Source of the DNA: Gammaproteobacteria bacterium
Lineage (GTDB): Bacteria > Pseudomonadota > Gammaproteobacteria > Enterobacterales > Aeromonadaceae
Reading direction: 5' to 3'
NCBI GenBank assembly: GCA_018222825.1
Contig: JAAEZO010000010.1
Coordinates: forward strand, 1-36,714
Length of the DNA: 36,714 nucleotides
Shown: positions 1 to 10,356 of the stretch, piece by piece
Layout of the letters: each line of letters begins with the position of its first letter
Numbering within the stretch: position 1 is the stretch's first letter
The notes under the pieces: generated by a model
Told to the model about the DNA's origin: nothing
The model's input: only the letters and a program-made list of their open reading frames with translations
Databases searched by the model: none
Made by a program: the position numbers and the translations under genes

Positions 1-303
1 CATGGCTTTTTCGCCCGCTTCCCGGGCATCCAGCATGGGCCAGGACAAGGTGCGCGAACGGGCGCTGGCACCGATGACCAGACCACAGTCGGCCACGGCC
101 TCGGCCAGCGTCGGCACGATGCGGGCTCGGCCCAGTACGTCACTGGCGCCGGCGGCAAGGGAAACGGCCTGACTGTCCGGAGAGCTGACCGGATCGACCA
201 GCCACAACTCGCCCAACCCCATGGTTTTCATGGCGCGGGCGGCAGAGCCTATATTGCCGGTATGTGAGGTATTGACCAACACAACGCGAATTTGCTCAAG
301 CAT
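1..303 (-). CDS. trmJ: tRNA (cytidine/uridine-2'-O-)-methyltransferase TrmJ, 5' part only
   Basis: The reverse strand encodes 101 codons running off the left edge, beginning [20 protein letters not shown]. This closely resembles the start of E. coli TrmJ, a SpoU/TrmD (SPOUT) methyltransferase that 2'-O-methylates position 32 of several tRNAs. The region includes the family segment [18 protein letters not shown] and the SARSRTL segment. The C-terminal SAM-knot is outside the window. An in-frame ATG at 309 is also possible; GGA lies 4 nt before it and 10 nt before the ATG at 303. I chose 303 because E. coli TrmJ starts with MLQNIR. It is transcribed away from ubiT, and in related genomes trmJ is usually followed by iscR, which cannot be checked here. 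Confidence 0.9.
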   Translation of the reverse strand, partial: MLEQIRVVLVNTSHTGNIGSAARAMKTMGLGELWLVDPVSSPDSQAVSLAAGASDVLGRARIVPTLAEAVADCGLVIGASARSRTLSWPMLDAREAGEKAM

Positions 304-361
304 ATTCATGAGATCCAAGGGTGCTTAAGGCGCAGGATATTAGCACAGCCACCGTCCGGAT

Positions 362-883
362 TCAGGTGTTATCCTCACCTCGTCCGGCTTTTGTCTGCAC
401 CGCCATATCGGCCTGGCGCACCACGGAAGACATCAGTCCCAGCAGGCGGCGAAACCAGGCCGGCTGAGCAGCCGGGTCCAGACTATCCAGCATATTCTTG
501 CATGCCAGACCCAGCTCGGTGTCACCGGTAATCAGTAGGCGACGCCGAAAAAACAGCGTGTCCGGATCCTGCTCTCCGGTACTGAGACGGATCAAATCCT
601 GCAATTCGCTTCGAATAATCACATCGGCCTCGTGTGTGGCCAGGCTGCGCAAACGCCCCTGCTCCAGGGTCAGAGTGAGCCGATAATCCAGATCCGGCAC
701 CAGCACCTGTAACCGGGCACCGTTCAGAAAGTCCAGCCGACCGCGTTGCAATGGTTCGGCCAGTACCCGGTTAAGCAACTGCTCATGCAGCGGCCCTTGC
801 AGGCGATGAGGCAGACGACGCAGGGGAATTTTCAACAGCGACGGAGCGTGCTGGCAAATATCTCGACAAACAAGCGACAACAT
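362..883 (-). CDS. ubiT: Ubiquinone biosynthesis accessory factor UbiT (SCP2 domain)
   Basis: 173 residues, close to E. coli UbiT/YhbT (174). It is an SCP2-type lipid-binding protein that works with UbiU and UbiV in the oxygen-independent hydroxylations of ubiquinone synthesis, probably holding the lipid intermediate. The start is the ATG at 883, preceded by GAGGAA with 6 nt spacing; an upstream in-frame start at 958 would add 25 residues with no homology and lacks a ribosome site. The SCP2 core lies roughly at residues 35-135. It is divergent from ubiUV across 148 bp, the arrangement seen in E. coli, so the three genes are probably co-regulated by oxygen. Confidence 0.9.
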   Translation of the reverse strand: MLSLVCRDICQHAPSLLKIPLRRLPHRLQGPLHEQLLNRVLAEPLQRGRLDFLNGARLQVLVPDLDYRLTLTLEQGRLRSLATHEADVIIRSELQDLIRLSTGEQDPDTLFFRRRLLITGDTELGLACKNMLDSLDPAAQPAWFRRLLGLMSSVVRQADMAVQTKAGRGEDNT

Positions 884-962
884 AGATGATTCCTCTTCAA
901 TGAAGCCGCCATTGCAGCACAAAGCCATCGCAAGAGTGCTGCGATAAATCAAATCCACCTTT

Positions 963-976
963 TTGTCTCAAATCAA
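963..976. promoter_or_regulatory. FNR/Anr-like box between ubiT and ubiUV
   Basis: On the minus strand the site reads TTGAT-TTGA-GACAA, against the FNR consensus TTGAT-N4-ATCAA: one half is perfect, the other 3 of 5. It overlaps a possible ubiT -35 (TTGAGA, 17-nt spacer, then TTTATC). For ubiU it would sit about 40 bp upstream of a plausible start site near 1010. Oxygen-responsive control suits the anaerobic role of UbiTUV. Confidence 0.45.
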
Positions 977-1031
977 ATACTCGTTATCCGTTCCTCTCTA
1001 GACTGCCCGCTTCTGACCCGGAGTGAACAAG

Positions 1032-2027
1032 ATGGAACTACTATGCCCCGCCGGCAGCCTGCCGGCCCTGAAAGCCGCCGTCGACCAGGGTGCCGATGCG
1101 GTTTACATCGGTTTTAAAGATCAGACCAATGCCCGCCATTTTGCCGGACTGAACTTCAGCGAACGGGATCTGCGAGACGGTGTGGATTACCTGAGGCGGC
1201 ACAAACGTAAGCTGCATGTCGCCATCAATACCTTCGCCCATCAGGACAAGGAGCGGATCTGGCAGGGCGCGGTAGATCAGGCCATGGTCCTGGGGGCCGA
1301 TGCGCTGATCATTGCCGACCCTGCCGTACTCGCCTATGCCGCCAGGCAGTACCCTGCCGCCGAGCTGCACCTGTCGGTACAGGCCAGTGCGACCAATGTC
1401 GCCGCCATCCGCTTTTTTCAACAGAATTACGGCGTCAAACGCGTGGTGTTGCCTCGGGTACTGTCTATCCAGCAGGTGCGCCAGATCGCCAGAGAAACGG
1501 ACGCCGAGCTGGAAGTGTTTGCCTTCGGCAGCCTGTGCATCATGGCGGAAGGTCGCTGTTATCTCTCTTCCTACCTGACCGGAGAAAGCCCCAATACGGT
1601 GGGCGCCTGTTCACCGGCCCGTTATGTACGCTGGGAAGAAAAGGGGGAAAAGCTCGAGTCTCGTCTCAACGGGGTGTTGATCGACAGTTTCGGCCCTGAC
1701 GAGCAGGCCGGCTACCCCACCCTGTGCAAGGGCCGTTTCGAGGTGGACGGCAAGCAATATCACACCCTGGAAGAGCCCACCAGCCTGAACACCCTGAGTC
1801 TGATCCCCGATCTGGCCAAGCTTGGCATCAAGTCGGTCAAGATAGAAGGACGCCAGCGCAGCCCGGCCTATACCACCCAGGTCACTCGAGTATGGCGTCA
1901 GGCGCTGGACAGCTATCTGGCCAACCCCGACGGCTACACAGTCAAGGCGGCCTGGCATGAGCAGCTCGCCACCCTGTCCGAAGGCAGCCAGACCACCCTG
2001 GGTGCCTACCATCGTAAATGGCAATAG
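1032..2027 (+). CDS. ubiU: Ubiquinone biosynthesis protein UbiU (U32 peptidase-like, 4Fe-4S)
   Basis: 331 residues, the same length as E. coli UbiU/YhbU. With UbiV it forms a heterodimer needed for O2-independent ring hydroxylation of ubiquinone precursors, using prephenate-derived hydroxyl groups. Cysteines fall at 169, 176, 193 and 232, exactly the four 4Fe-4S ligands of the E. coli protein, in contexts SLC, GRC, GAC and TLC. The family signature GSLCIMAEGRCYLSSYLTGE is intact. The ATG at 1032 has GGAG 8 nt upstream; a GTG at 1023 is in frame but sits on that ribosome site. It ends 8 bp before ubiV, so the two are co-transcribed. Confidence 0.96.
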   Translation: MELLCPAGSLPALKAAVDQGADAVYIGFKDQTNARHFAGLNFSERDLRDGVDYLRRHKRKLHVAINTFAHQDKERIWQGAVDQAMVLGADALIIADPAVLAYAARQYPAAELHLSVQASATNVAAIRFFQQNYGVKRVVLPRVLSIQQVRQIARETDAELEVFAFGSLCIMAEGRCYLSSYLTGESPNTVGACSPARYVRWEEKGEKLESRLNGVLIDSFGPDEQAGYPTLCKGRFEVDGKQYHTLEEPTSLNTLSLIPDLAKLGIKSVKIEGRQRSPAYTTQVTRVWRQALDSYLANPDGYTVKAAWHEQLATLSEGSQTTLGAYHRKWQ

Positions 2028-2035
2028 GAGACATC

Positions 2036-2932
2036 ATGCATATTCATCTCGGGCCCATGCTGTTTTTCTGGCCCGCCGCCGAGCTGGAATCATTTTATCG
2101 GCAGGCCCTAAGCCAGCCCTGCCAGCGTATTTACCTGGGAGAAACCGTCTGTCCCAAGCGCCGTAAATTCAAATCCGGCGACTGGCTGGCCCTGGGCCGG
2201 GAATTACAGCGGGCGGGCAAGGAGGTGGTGTACTCCACCCTGGCGCTGATCCAGTCACCGGCCGAGCTGCTGGCCATCAAGAAACTGTGTGATAATGGTG
2301 AGCTGACCATCGAAGCCAATGATCTGGGTGCGGTTCAGCTGGCACATGAGCATGGCTTGCCCTTTGTCGCGGGCCCGGCGCTCAACGTCTACAACCTGGA
2401 TACCCTGCGTCTGCTGCTGAACAAGGGCATGACCACCTGGGTGCCACCGGTCGAACTATCGCGGGACTGGCTGCTGGGCATTCATCGGGCAGCCGAAGAG
2501 GATGGCATAAGGGAGCGCTTCAGGCTGGAAGTGTTCGGCTATGGTTACCTGCCGCTGGCCTATTCTGCCCGCTGTTTTACCGCCCGGGCCGAAGATAGGC
2601 TCAAGGATGACTGCGAGCTGGTCTGTATTAATGACCCCTGCGGCCGTCAGGCATTGACCCGGGAAGGACAAGCGGCCTTTAACCTCAATGGCATTCAGAC
2701 CCAGTCAGGCTATTGCTATAACCTGATCAACGAGGTGCCGACCATGACCGACTGGGTGGATGCGGTACGCATCAGCGCCCACAGCCGGGAATGTCTGCAA
2801 TGGATTGGTCGTTTTGAGCAGCAGCAACGCCGGCCGGAACGCTACCCGCTGAACTCCCGCTACTGCAATGGCTACTGGAACCAGTTGCCGGGCATGGAAT
2901 GGCTGCCGTCACCGGCAAACATGGCGCAGTAA
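2036..2932 (+). CDS. ubiV: Ubiquinone biosynthesis protein UbiV (U32 peptidase-like, 4Fe-4S)
   Basis: 298 residues (E. coli UbiV/YhbV 292). It is the partner of UbiU in anaerobic ubiquinone hydroxylation. Cysteines at 39, 180, 193 and 197 match the four cluster ligands of the E. coli protein; the last three lie in SARC-N12-C-N3-C. The start is the ATG at 2036 with GGAG about 5 nt upstream, immediately after the ubiU stop; the upstream in-frame ATG at 2018 lies inside ubiU and would add six residues. It converges with nlpI, with only 26 bp between stops and no strong terminator visible. Confidence 0.95.
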   Translation: MHIHLGPMLFFWPAAELESFYRQALSQPCQRIYLGETVCPKRRKFKSGDWLALGRELQRAGKEVVYSTLALIQSPAELLAIKKLCDNGELTIEANDLGAVQLAHEHGLPFVAGPALNVYNLDTLRLLLNKGMTTWVPPVELSRDWLLGIHRAAEEDGIRERFRLEVFGYGYLPLAYSARCFTARAEDRLKDDCELVCINDPCGRQALTREGQAAFNLNGIQTQSGYCYNLINEVPTMTDWVDAVRISAHSRECLQWIGRFEQQQRRPERYPLNSRYCNGYWNQLPGMEWLPSPANMAQ

Positions 2933-2958
2933 TAACACGGGAGCAAGCTCACGCCTGC

Positions 2959-3834
2959 TCAGCGTTTCAGCCGGGCTTGCTCACCGATGAGATCCAGCTC
3001 CAGCAGTGAATAGCGGTGCTCGACAAAGTCGTAGATGTTGGTCGCCAGTGCCAGCTTGAAATACACCATGGCCTGCTCCGGCTGCTCGTTGCGCTGGGCC
3101 TGCTTGGCCAGATAGAAATAGGCTTCGCACAGCCGTTCGGCCAGCTCCTGGTTATCCTCGCTTTCTTCCGAAATACGGCTGAGCAACTGTTCATCGCTTA
3201 TCGACCCCAGATAGACATTGACGATATCCCAGGCCCATTCGTCGGAACCATACATCTGCTGATGGGTGCGTAACGCGTCAATCGCCGCGTCGTGATCCGT
3301 CTGCTCCAGCGCCAGATACCACCACAGCAGCCGGTACGGATCGGCGGGGTCTTCATCGAGGAAGGTTTTCAGATCCCGAGCCGCCAGCGTGGGCCGGCCG
3401 CCGTAATACAGCGCAATACCCCGGTTGAGGTTGGCATAGGCGTATTCCGGTGCCAGCTCCAGGGCCGAGTCGAAGGCTTCATAGGCTTCGTCGAACTCCT
3501 GATTCTGCGTCAGATAGACACCGTTGAGGTTGTAGGCATCGGCAAAATCGGGTCTTTCCCGCAGGGCGCGGTTAAAGTCCAGCCGGGCCATGGCCCGCAG
3601 ACCGACCCTGTCGAATACCACACCGCGCTGAAAAAACAGCTCGGCACGTTGCTCCGGCGTCATCCCCGGTGAATTCAGCATCTGCCCCAGGCGGGCAATC
3701 CCCAGCTCGCTTTCATAGGAAACCTGCATGGGTACCGGCAGCACCAGGGTGGGAGTGACCACCCGGGGTGCGCTGCAGCCAACCAGCACCAGGCCCAGAA
3801 GCGCCAAGGGAGCAAGCAATAATCTGTCGTTCAA
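2959..3834 (-). CDS. nlpI: Lipoprotein NlpI, TPR adaptor for Prc/MepS turnover
   Basis: 291 residues (E. coli NlpI 294). It is an outer-membrane lipoprotein with TPR repeats that acts as adaptor for the Prc protease and scaffolds peptidoglycan enzymes. The N-terminus has a short hydrophobic segment and lipobox LVGC with the lipidated cysteine at 20. TPR-like repeats cover about residues 60-170, including the family stretch YANLNRGIALYYGG. The start codon is TTG at 3834, supported by GGAG 5 nt upstream and by the signal peptide beginning there; no nearby ATG would keep the signal peptide. A promoter is visible at 3866-3894. In relatives nlpI follows pnp, which is absent here. Confidence 0.93.
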   Translation of the reverse strand: MNDRLLLAPLALLGLVLVGCSAPRVVTPTLVLPVPMQVSYESELGIARLGQMLNSPGMTPEQRAELFFQRGVVFDRVGLRAMARLDFNRALRERPDFADAYNLNGVYLTQNQEFDEAYEAFDSALELAPEYAYANLNRGIALYYGGRPTLAARDLKTFLDEDPADPYRLLWWYLALEQTDHDAAIDALRTHQQMYGSDEWAWDIVNVYLGSISDEQLLSRISEESEDNQELAERLCEAYFYLAKQAQRNEQPEQAMVYFKLALATNIYDFVEHRYSLLELDLIGEQARLKR

Positions 3835-3865
3835 GACGGCTCCGAACTTGTCTTATTATGAGCAC

Positions 3866-3894
3866 ATGTTATGCAGCTCCACGACGTTTGTCAT
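3866..3894 (-). promoter_or_regulatory. Sigma70-type promoter of nlpI
   Basis: On the minus strand: ATGACA (5 of 6 matches to TTGACA), a 17-nt spacer, then TAACAT (4 of 6 to TATAAT). It lies 32 bp upstream of the TTG start of nlpI, just beyond the secF terminator. Confidence 0.5.
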
Positions 3895-3911
3895 GTTGCA
3901 AATGCATTTCA

Positions 3912-3940
3912 CAATAAAAAGGGGCCCGGTGGGCCCCTTT
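3912..3940 (-). terminator. Rho-independent terminator after secF
   Basis: A perfect 10-bp stem AAAGGGGCCC / GGGCCCCTTT with a 3-nt loop; on the minus strand the stem runs into TTTTTATTGT. It lies 13 bp after the secF stop and closes the queA-tgt-yajC-secDF unit. Confidence 0.85.
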
Positions 3941-3952
3941 AATTTCATGCTG

Positions 3953-4897
3953 TTAGGCTAATGGCTCTTGATCCGCCCCTTCCTTCTCCACCTGTGGCGG
4001 CAGCATATGCTCCCGTTGTACCCCGAGCAACATGGCCCAGGCACTGGCGATATAGATGGAAGAGTAGGTACCAAAGCCGATGCCCAGCAGAAGCGCGGTG
4101 GCAAAACCGTGGATCAGCGCCCCGCCCTTGAGGAACAGCGCCACCACCACCACCAGCGTGGTGGCCGAGGTGATCAGGGTTCGGCTCAGGGTTTCGGTAA
4201 TGGCCTCGTTAAACACCTCGGCGGTAGTGGTATTGCGTACCCGCCGAAAGTTTTCACGCACCCGGTCGAACACCACTATGGTGTCGTTGAGCGAGTAGCC
4301 CACTACCGTCAGCAAGGCTGCCACTATGGTCAGATCCACCTCGATTTGCATCCAGGAGAACACGCCCAGCGTAATGATCACATCGTGGGCCAGCGACAGC
4401 ACAGCACCGGAGGCCAGGCGCCACTCGAAACGCATGCCGACATACATCAGGATACAGAGCAAGGCGACCAGAATGGCCAGGCCACCCTGCTCGGCCAGCT
4501 CGGCACCGATGGCGGGGCCGACAAACTCCAGCCGCTTCATCTCGACGGATTCAGACACCTGCGCCATGGCAGCCATCACCGACTCGCCCTGCTGCTGCAC
4601 ATCCACGCCTTCCTGCGGCGCCAGTCGAATCAACACATCCCGGCTGGTACCGAAGTTCTGCACGGTGGCACCCGGCAAGCCGACCTGTTGCAGGCTGTTA
4701 CGCACTTCATCCAGCTCGACCGCTTGCTCGAAAGCGGCTTCGACCACGGTACCACCGGTGAAGTCCAGGCCCCAGTTCAGCCCCTTGGTGAAGAGGCTGA
4801 AAAAGCACAGCGCTATCAAGGCCAGCGACAATGCAGTCGCCGCCTTTGAGTAGTGCATGAAGCGAATGGGCGCCCGGGTTTTGAGGATCTCAAACAT
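3953..4897 (-). CDS. secF: Protein translocase subunit SecF
   Basis: 314 residues (E. coli SecF 323). With SecD and YajC it forms an inner-membrane complex that uses the proton-motive force to help pull preproteins across SecYEG. An N-terminal membrane segment (about residues 20-40) is followed by the periplasmic domain opening GLDFTGGTVVE, then five membrane segments; the conserved GYSLNDTIVVFDRVREN stretch lies near residue 210. The ATG at 4897 is preceded by AGGAA. It follows secD by 11 bp and ends at a strong terminator. Confidence 0.97.
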   Translation of the reverse strand: MFEILKTRAPIRFMHYSKAATALSLALIALCFFSLFTKGLNWGLDFTGGTVVEAAFEQAVELDEVRNSLQQVGLPGATVQNFGTSRDVLIRLAPQEGVDVQQQGESVMAAMAQVSESVEMKRLEFVGPAIGAELAEQGGLAILVALLCILMYVGMRFEWRLASGAVLSLAHDVIITLGVFSWMQIEVDLTIVAALLTVVGYSLNDTIVVFDRVRENFRRVRNTTTAEVFNEAITETLSRTLITSATTLVVVVALFLKGGALIHGFATALLLGIGFGTYSSIYIASAWAMLLGVQREHMLPPQVEKEGADQEPLA

Positions 4898-4908
4898 CGG
4901 TTATTTCC

Positions 4909-6762
4909 TCATATCGACAGTTTGCTGAGACGCTTGCCGCCCCAGAGCAGGTTAACCAGGGCCCGGGTACCGACGATGGCGGTAAACATGGAGGCGAGAA
5001 TACCGATCATCAGCGTTACGGCGAAGCCCTTGATGGGGCCGGTGCCAACCGCAAACAGGATGATGGCGGTGATCAGCGTGGTGATGTTGGCATCGGCAAT
5101 GGTGCCAAGCGCCTTGTCATAGCCGATATGAATGGCCTGCTGCACCCCGCGCCCGTCACGCAGTTCCTCACGGATGCGCTCGAAGATCAGCACGTTGGCA
5201 TCCACCGACATACCGATGGTCAGCACGATACCGGCAATGCCCGGCAGCGTCATGGTTGCCCCCGGCACCATCGACATCACCCCGATGATGATCACCAGGT
5301 TGGCCAGCAGCGCCGCATTGGCCACCAGGCCGAACTTGCGGTAATAGATGGTCATGAACAACACCACCGCCAGCATGCCGTAGACCATGGCCATCAGACC
5401 ATTTTCCACGTTCTGCTTGCCCAGGCTCGGGCCTATGGTGCGCTCTTCCACTATCTGGATGGGCGCAATCAGGGCGCCGGCCCGCAACAACAGCGCCAGA
5501 TTCTGGGCTTCCGCCATGGAATCGATGCCGGTGATACGGAAACTGCGGCCCAGTCGCGACTGAATGGTGGCGACGTTGATCACTTCCTGCTGTTTGCGGA
5601 ACTGGCGAGTGCCGTCTTCATTCAGCTCATCACCGGTTTTGTACTCGGTAAACACCGTCGCCATGGGGCGGCCGACGTTATCCTTGGTAAAATCGGCCAT
5701 GCGGCTGCCACCGGGGGCATCCAGGCTGATATTCACCTGCGGACGGCTGAATTCATCCATGCCGGAGCTGGCATCGACGATATGCTCACCGGTCAGGATG
5801 ACGCGCTTTTGCAACACCACCGGGCGACCGTCACGGTCACGCAGCAGCTCGCTGTTGGGCGGAACCCGACCCGCATTGGCGGCGGCCACATCGGCATTTT
5901 CATCCACCAGGCGGAATTCCAGGGTTGCGGTAGCACCAAGAATTTCCTTGGCGCGGGCGGTGTCCTGAATACCCGGCAGCTGCACCACGATGCGCTCGGC
6001 ACCCTGACGCTGCACCAGCGGCTCGGCCACGCCCAGCTCGTTGACCCGATTGCGGATGATGGTGATGTTCTGCTGCAGGGCGTATTCTTTCACTTCCTTC
6101 AGCCGCTGTTCGCTCATCTCTGCGAACAATCCGAAGCTATCGCCATTATCGCGCTCGGAGAACATCAGGCCCGGATAGCGGCCGCGCAGGTGGCTGAGCG
6201 CCTTGTCGCGGGTGTCCGCATCACGGAATACCACCAGGGTGCCACCGTCTTTGGCCAGTACACCGGAATAACGCAGGCGCTGTTCGCGCAGGTCGGTACG
6301 GAAGTCCTGCACCGTTTGCTCCTGCACCCGGCTCAGGGCTTCGTCCATGTCCACTTCCATCAGGAAGTGCACGCCACCACGCAAATCGAGGCCAAGTTTG
6401 AGCGGGCCGGCGCCGATGGCTTCCAGCCAGGAAGGCGTCGACGGTGCCAGGTTGAGGGCGGTGATGTAACCATCACCCAAGGCTTCCGCCACCAGATCCT
6501 TGCCCTTGAGCTGGTCGTCGGTATTGCGGAAGCGGATAAGTAACTGATCATCGGCCAAGGCGGCACTTTTCACCGCGATGCCGGCCTTGCTTAGGGTCTG
6601 CTGAGCCTGAGTCAGGACGGCAGGGGTAACCTGAGTGCCACGGGAGCCCGACACCTGCAACGCAGGGTCTTCACCAAATAGATTGGGTGCTGCATACAGA
6701 AAACTGATGGTGATCACGGCGATCACCATCAAGTATTTCCACAGCGGATATCGATTTAACAC
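4909..6762 (-). CDS. secD: Protein translocase subunit SecD
   Basis: 617 residues (E. coli SecD 615). It is the large RND-like subunit of SecDF-YajC in the inner membrane, driving late steps of protein export. The N-terminus [13 protein letters not shown] is nearly the E. coli one, followed by one membrane helix, a long periplasmic region with the [15 protein letters not shown] motif (about residues 120-140), and five C-terminal helices including [18 protein letters not shown]. The start codon is GTG, as in E. coli, with GAGGAG 6 nt upstream. It sits between yajC and secF in the usual order. Confidence 0.97.
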   Translation of the reverse strand: MLNRYPLWKYLMVIAVITISFLYAAPNLFGEDPALQVSGSRGTQVTPAVLTQAQQTLSKAGIAVKSAALADDQLLIRFRNTDDQLKGKDLVAEALGDGYITALNLAPSTPSWLEAIGAGPLKLGLDLRGGVHFLMEVDMDEALSRVQEQTVQDFRTDLREQRLRYSGVLAKDGGTLVVFRDADTRDKALSHLRGRYPGLMFSERDNGDSFGLFAEMSEQRLKEVKEYALQQNITIIRNRVNELGVAEPLVQRQGAERIVVQLPGIQDTARAKEILGATATLEFRLVDENADVAAANAGRVPPNSELLRDRDGRPVVLQKRVILTGEHIVDASSGMDEFSRPQVNISLDAPGGSRMADFTKDNVGRPMATVFTEYKTGDELNEDGTRQFRKQQEVINVATIQSRLGRSFRITGIDSMAEAQNLALLLRAGALIAPIQIVEERTIGPSLGKQNVENGLMAMVYGMLAVVLFMTIYYRKFGLVANAALLANLVIIIGVMSMVPGATMTLPGIAGIVLTIGMSVDANVLIFERIREELRDGRGVQQAIHIGYDKALGTIADANITTLITAIILFAVGTGPIKGFAVTLMIGILASMFTAIVGTRALVNLLWGGKRLSKLSI

Positions 6763-6783
6763 GCTGTGCTCCTCGACAGAGAA

Positions 6784-7110
6784 TTAAAGGGACTGGATAG
6801 AACCCTTGGGCAGGACGGCGGTGATGAAGTCCTTTTTGATAGTAACCTGGCTCTGCTCGCTCAGGTTCAGCAATACATAGTCGTTTTCGGCAGAGATCTT
6901 GGCAATCTTGCCTACCAGGCCACCGTTGGTCAGCACTTCGTCACCCTTGCTCAGGGAAGACATCAGGCTCTTGTGCTCTTTGACCCGCTTGGACTGGGGA
7001 CGGAAAATCATGAAATAGAAGATCAGGCCGAATACGACCAGCATGATGATCATTTCCATACCGCCACCGGCGGCTCCGTCCTGGGCGTAAGCGTTGGAGA
7101 TAATATCCAT
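6784..7110 (-). CDS. yajC: Sec translocon accessory complex subunit YajC
   Basis: 108 residues (E. coli YajC 110). It is a small single-pass inner-membrane protein associated with SecDF. One helix spans about residues 18-38, followed by the motif RPQSKRVKEHKSLMSSLSKG typical of the family and a small beta-rich cytoplasmic domain. The ATG at 7110 has GAGGAA about 9 nt upstream. The gap to tgt (7111-7228) holds nothing recognised; the gap to secD is 21 bp. Confidence 0.95.
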   Translation of the reverse strand: MDIISNAYAQDGAAGGGMEMIIMLVVFGLIFYFMIFRPQSKRVKEHKSLMSSLSKGDEVLTNGGLVGKIAKISAENDYVLLNLSEQSQVTIKKDFITAVLPKGSIQSL

Positions 7111-7228
7111 TCTTTTCAGTTCCTCGTTATTGATGGTTAAAAGCGGTTAGTGCATGAGTACACTGGTGAGCAAAGGAGCGCCGGCATCAAACAATATCGA
7201 TGTGGCCGCGCCTTCCCTCACCCGTTCG

Positions 7229-8377
<1,149 letters not shown>

Positions 8378-8445
8378 TTACCTCACTGGCCGGATAAACA
8401 GTCCGACCTTATTGATATTTGGTCTGTATGTAAAAATCGGGCAAA

Positions 8446-8562
8446 GGGTCTACTCCGCCGGCTCGCTTTCACGTCCATGTCCGCTCATGACATGCCCTCC
8501 ATGGCATGTGCGAGCTTACATGGATGTACTTGTAGCGTGTCGGAGTAGGCAGCTCTGTTTCC
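8446..8562 (+). repeat. Dispersed nested-hairpin repeat, copy A (queA-tgt gap)
   Basis: The segment contains an inner hairpin ACATGCC-CTCCAT-GGCATGT (8490-8509), a flanking pair GCTCGC/GCGAGC (8461-8466 and 8510-8515) and an outer pair CTACTCCG/CGGAGTAG (8450-8457 and 8541-8548). An alternative pairing ACGTCCATGT with ACATGGATGT (8471-8480 and 8518-8527) would compete with the flanking pair. The right part, from GGATGTACTTGTAGCG through GTCGG to 8562, recurs in copy C (30703-30790) and, reversed, in copy B (30531-30630). It is non-coding and interrupts the normally tight queA-tgt pair. Confidence 0.7.
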
Positions 8563-8614
8563 TCTTAAGCACGACAAGTCAGACGATTAAAATCCAGAGT
8601 CAGGAGAACAGCCC

Positions 8615-9670
8615 CTATACTCCGGTCACTGCTTTTTTTGTAAGAAACATGGCGTCACCGTAGCTGAAGAAACGATAACGCTCGGCCACCGCCTGCCGGT
8701 AGGCTTCAATGATGTGATCGTAGCCGGCAAAGGCGCTAACCAGCATCAGCAGGGTCGATTCGGGCAGATGGAAATTGGTGACCATGGCATCCACCAGCTG
8801 AAAACGATAGCCGGGGTAGATAAAGATATCGGTGTCGCCGTAAAAAGGCGCCAGCGGCTCGCCCTTGGCCATGGTGGCCTGGGCCGCACTTTCCAGTGAA
8901 CGTACCGAGGTGGTGCCCACGGCAATCACTCGGCCGCCCCGGGCGCGAGTGGCTTCAATCTGTGCCACCACTTGTGGCGGTACTTCGATATATTCGGCAT
9001 GCATCTTGTGATCGAGCACCTGCTCGACCCGTACCGGCTGAAAGGTACCGGCGCCCACGTGCAGAGTAACGAAGGCCAGCTCGGCACCTTTGGCGGTCAG
9101 CGCGTCCAGCAGCGGCTGGTCGAAGTGCAGGCCGGCGGTCGGTGCGGCCACGGCGCCGGGCTTTTCGTTGTAAACGGTCTGATAACGCTCTTTGTCGGCG
9201 TCGGTATCGGGCCGATCGATATAGGGCGGCAGCGGCATGTGGCCGACCGCTTCGAGGATCTCGAGTACCGGTCTGTCGTCGTGAAATTCGATCTCGAACA
9301 GGGCGTCGTGGCGCGCCAGCATGGTGGCCTGCACGTTCGGTTCCAGGATCAGGGCGGTGCCCGGCTTGGGCGCCTTGGAGGCTCGAACATGCGCCAGTAC
9401 CCGCTTGTCGTCCAGCACCCGCTCGACCAGCACTTCCAGCTTGCCGCCGCTGGCCTTGTGGCCAAACAGACGGGCCGGAATCACCCGGGTGTTATTGAAC
9501 ACCAGCAGATCACCGGGGCTCACCAGATTCAGGATCTCGGCGAACTGACCATGGGTGATGTCACCACTGTTACCGTTCAGCTGCAACAGCCTACTGGCGG
9601 AGCGTTCCGGCATCGGATGGCGGGCTATCAGTTCGTCGGGAAGCTCAAAGGAAAAATCGCGGACCAGCAT
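8615..9670 (-). CDS. queA: S-adenosylmethionine:tRNA ribosyltransferase-isomerase QueA
   Basis: 351 residues (E. coli QueA 356). It transfers and rearranges the ribosyl group of SAM onto preQ1 in tRNA to give epoxyqueuosine, the step after Tgt. Family motifs include [12 protein letters not shown] near the start, the [15 protein letters not shown] block, and the C-terminal [19 protein letters not shown] and [16 protein letters not shown]. The ATG at 9670 has AGAGG 6 nt upstream. It is the first gene of the minus-strand queuosine/Sec cluster; a weak promoter candidate lies at 9698-9726. Confidence 0.97.
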   Translation of the reverse strand: MLVRDFSFELPDELIARHPMPERSASRLLQLNGNSGDITHGQFAEILNLVSPGDLLVFNNTRVIPARLFGHKASGGKLEVLVERVLDDKRVLAHVRASKAPKPGTALILEPNVQATMLARHDALFEIEFHDDRPVLEILEAVGHMPLPPYIDRPDTDADKERYQTVYNEKPGAVAAPTAGLHFDQPLLDALTAKGAELAFVTLHVGAGTFQPVRVEQVLDHKMHAEYIEVPPQVVAQIEATRARGGRVIAVGTTSVRSLESAAQATMAKGEPLAPFYGDTDIFIYPGYRFQLVDAMVTNFHLPESTLLMLVSAFAGYDHIIEAYRQAVAERYRFFSYGDAMFLTKKAVTGV

Positions 9671-9697
9671 ACACTACCTCTTGTCATAACGGGCGCT

Positions 9698-9726
9698 AGT
9701 CTAGTGAGGCCGCCCCACGGGATCAA
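9698..9726 (-). promoter_or_regulatory. Possible promoter of queA
   Basis: On the minus strand: TTGATC (4 of 6), an exact 17-nt spacer, then TAGACT (3 of 6), 28 bp upstream of the queA start. The spacing is ideal but the -10 is weak. Confidence 0.3.
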
Positions 9727-9849
9727 GGCAATTCGGCCGGGGTTGGAGCATAATGGACATTACTGACCGGCCATGCCGGTGCCGCAGGAGGCTACGCTTC
9801 CCCGGCCGTCCGGTTGAGCTATCTTGATATAAAAGAGAGGAGAAAGATG

Positions 9850-10356
9850 ATGCCCGCGATCGTCTCTGAAATTATGTCACGCAACGTCATCGGCCTGCCG
9901 CCGTCGGCCACCCTGGCCGAGGCCCGCACCCTGATGCAGCGCCATCATATTCGCCACCTGACGGTGCAGGAAGGAGATCAGCTGATGGGCCTGGTAAGCC
10001 AGCGAGATATTCTGGCCGCGCAGGAATCGAGCCTGGAAAAAGGCAAAAACGGCGCTTTTCTGCAGCAGCACCAGCTGAGCGAAGTCATGATAAAGGGTGT
10101 TACTACCGTCAGCCCCCGCGCCGGTATCCGTGAAGCGGCCCTTTATCTGCAAAAATACAAGTACGGGTGTTTGCCGGTCGTCGACAAGGGCAAACTGGTG
10201 GGCATAGTGACCGACAGTGATTTTGTTACCGTGGCCATCCATCTGCTGGAGGTGCTGGACGCACAGCTGGCCGAACAATCACCTGACGATTTTGATGACG
10301 ACGATCTGGATTTAGCCATGACTCAGGAAAACGAAGACGAGCAGGAAGCGCGGTGA
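9850..10356 (+). CDS. CBS-domain pair protein
   Basis: 168 residues, made almost entirely of two CBS domains in tandem (about residues 1-57 and 73-130), followed by a strongly acidic tail rich in D and E. Conserved CBS features include DIMSRNV-type openings, GLVSQRDIL at the end of the first domain and GIVTDSDFV at the end of the second. Such stand-alone pairs bind adenine nucleotides and usually sense energy state, but the target cannot be told from sequence. Two adjacent ATGs exist; 9850 is 7 nt from AGGAG, while 9847 is only 4 nt away. The stop overlaps the acpH start by 4 bp (GTGA), so the two are translationally coupled. Confidence 0.85.
   Translation: MPAIVSEIMSRNVIGLPPSATLAEARTLMQRHHIRHLTVQEGDQLMGLVSQRDILAAQESSLEKGKNGAFLQQHQLSEVMIKGVTTVSPRAGIREAALYLQKYKYGCLPVVDKGKLVGIVTDSDFVTVAIHLLEVLDAQLAEQSPDDFDDDDLDLAMTQENEDEQEAR

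Noticed and set aside
3968-4849. 293-codon open frame opposite secF
   Set aside because: Antisense shadow with His/Gln-rich low-complexity translation.
5128-6543. 471-codon open frame on the plus strand opposite secD
   Set aside because: It is the complement of a highly conserved secD; the translation is His/Gln/Gly-rich without family resemblance, with no ribosome site.
9825-9833. TGATATAAA as an extended -10 promoter for the CBS-protein gene
   Set aside because: The start site would fall on the ribosome-binding site itself, leaving almost no leader; no -35 supports it.
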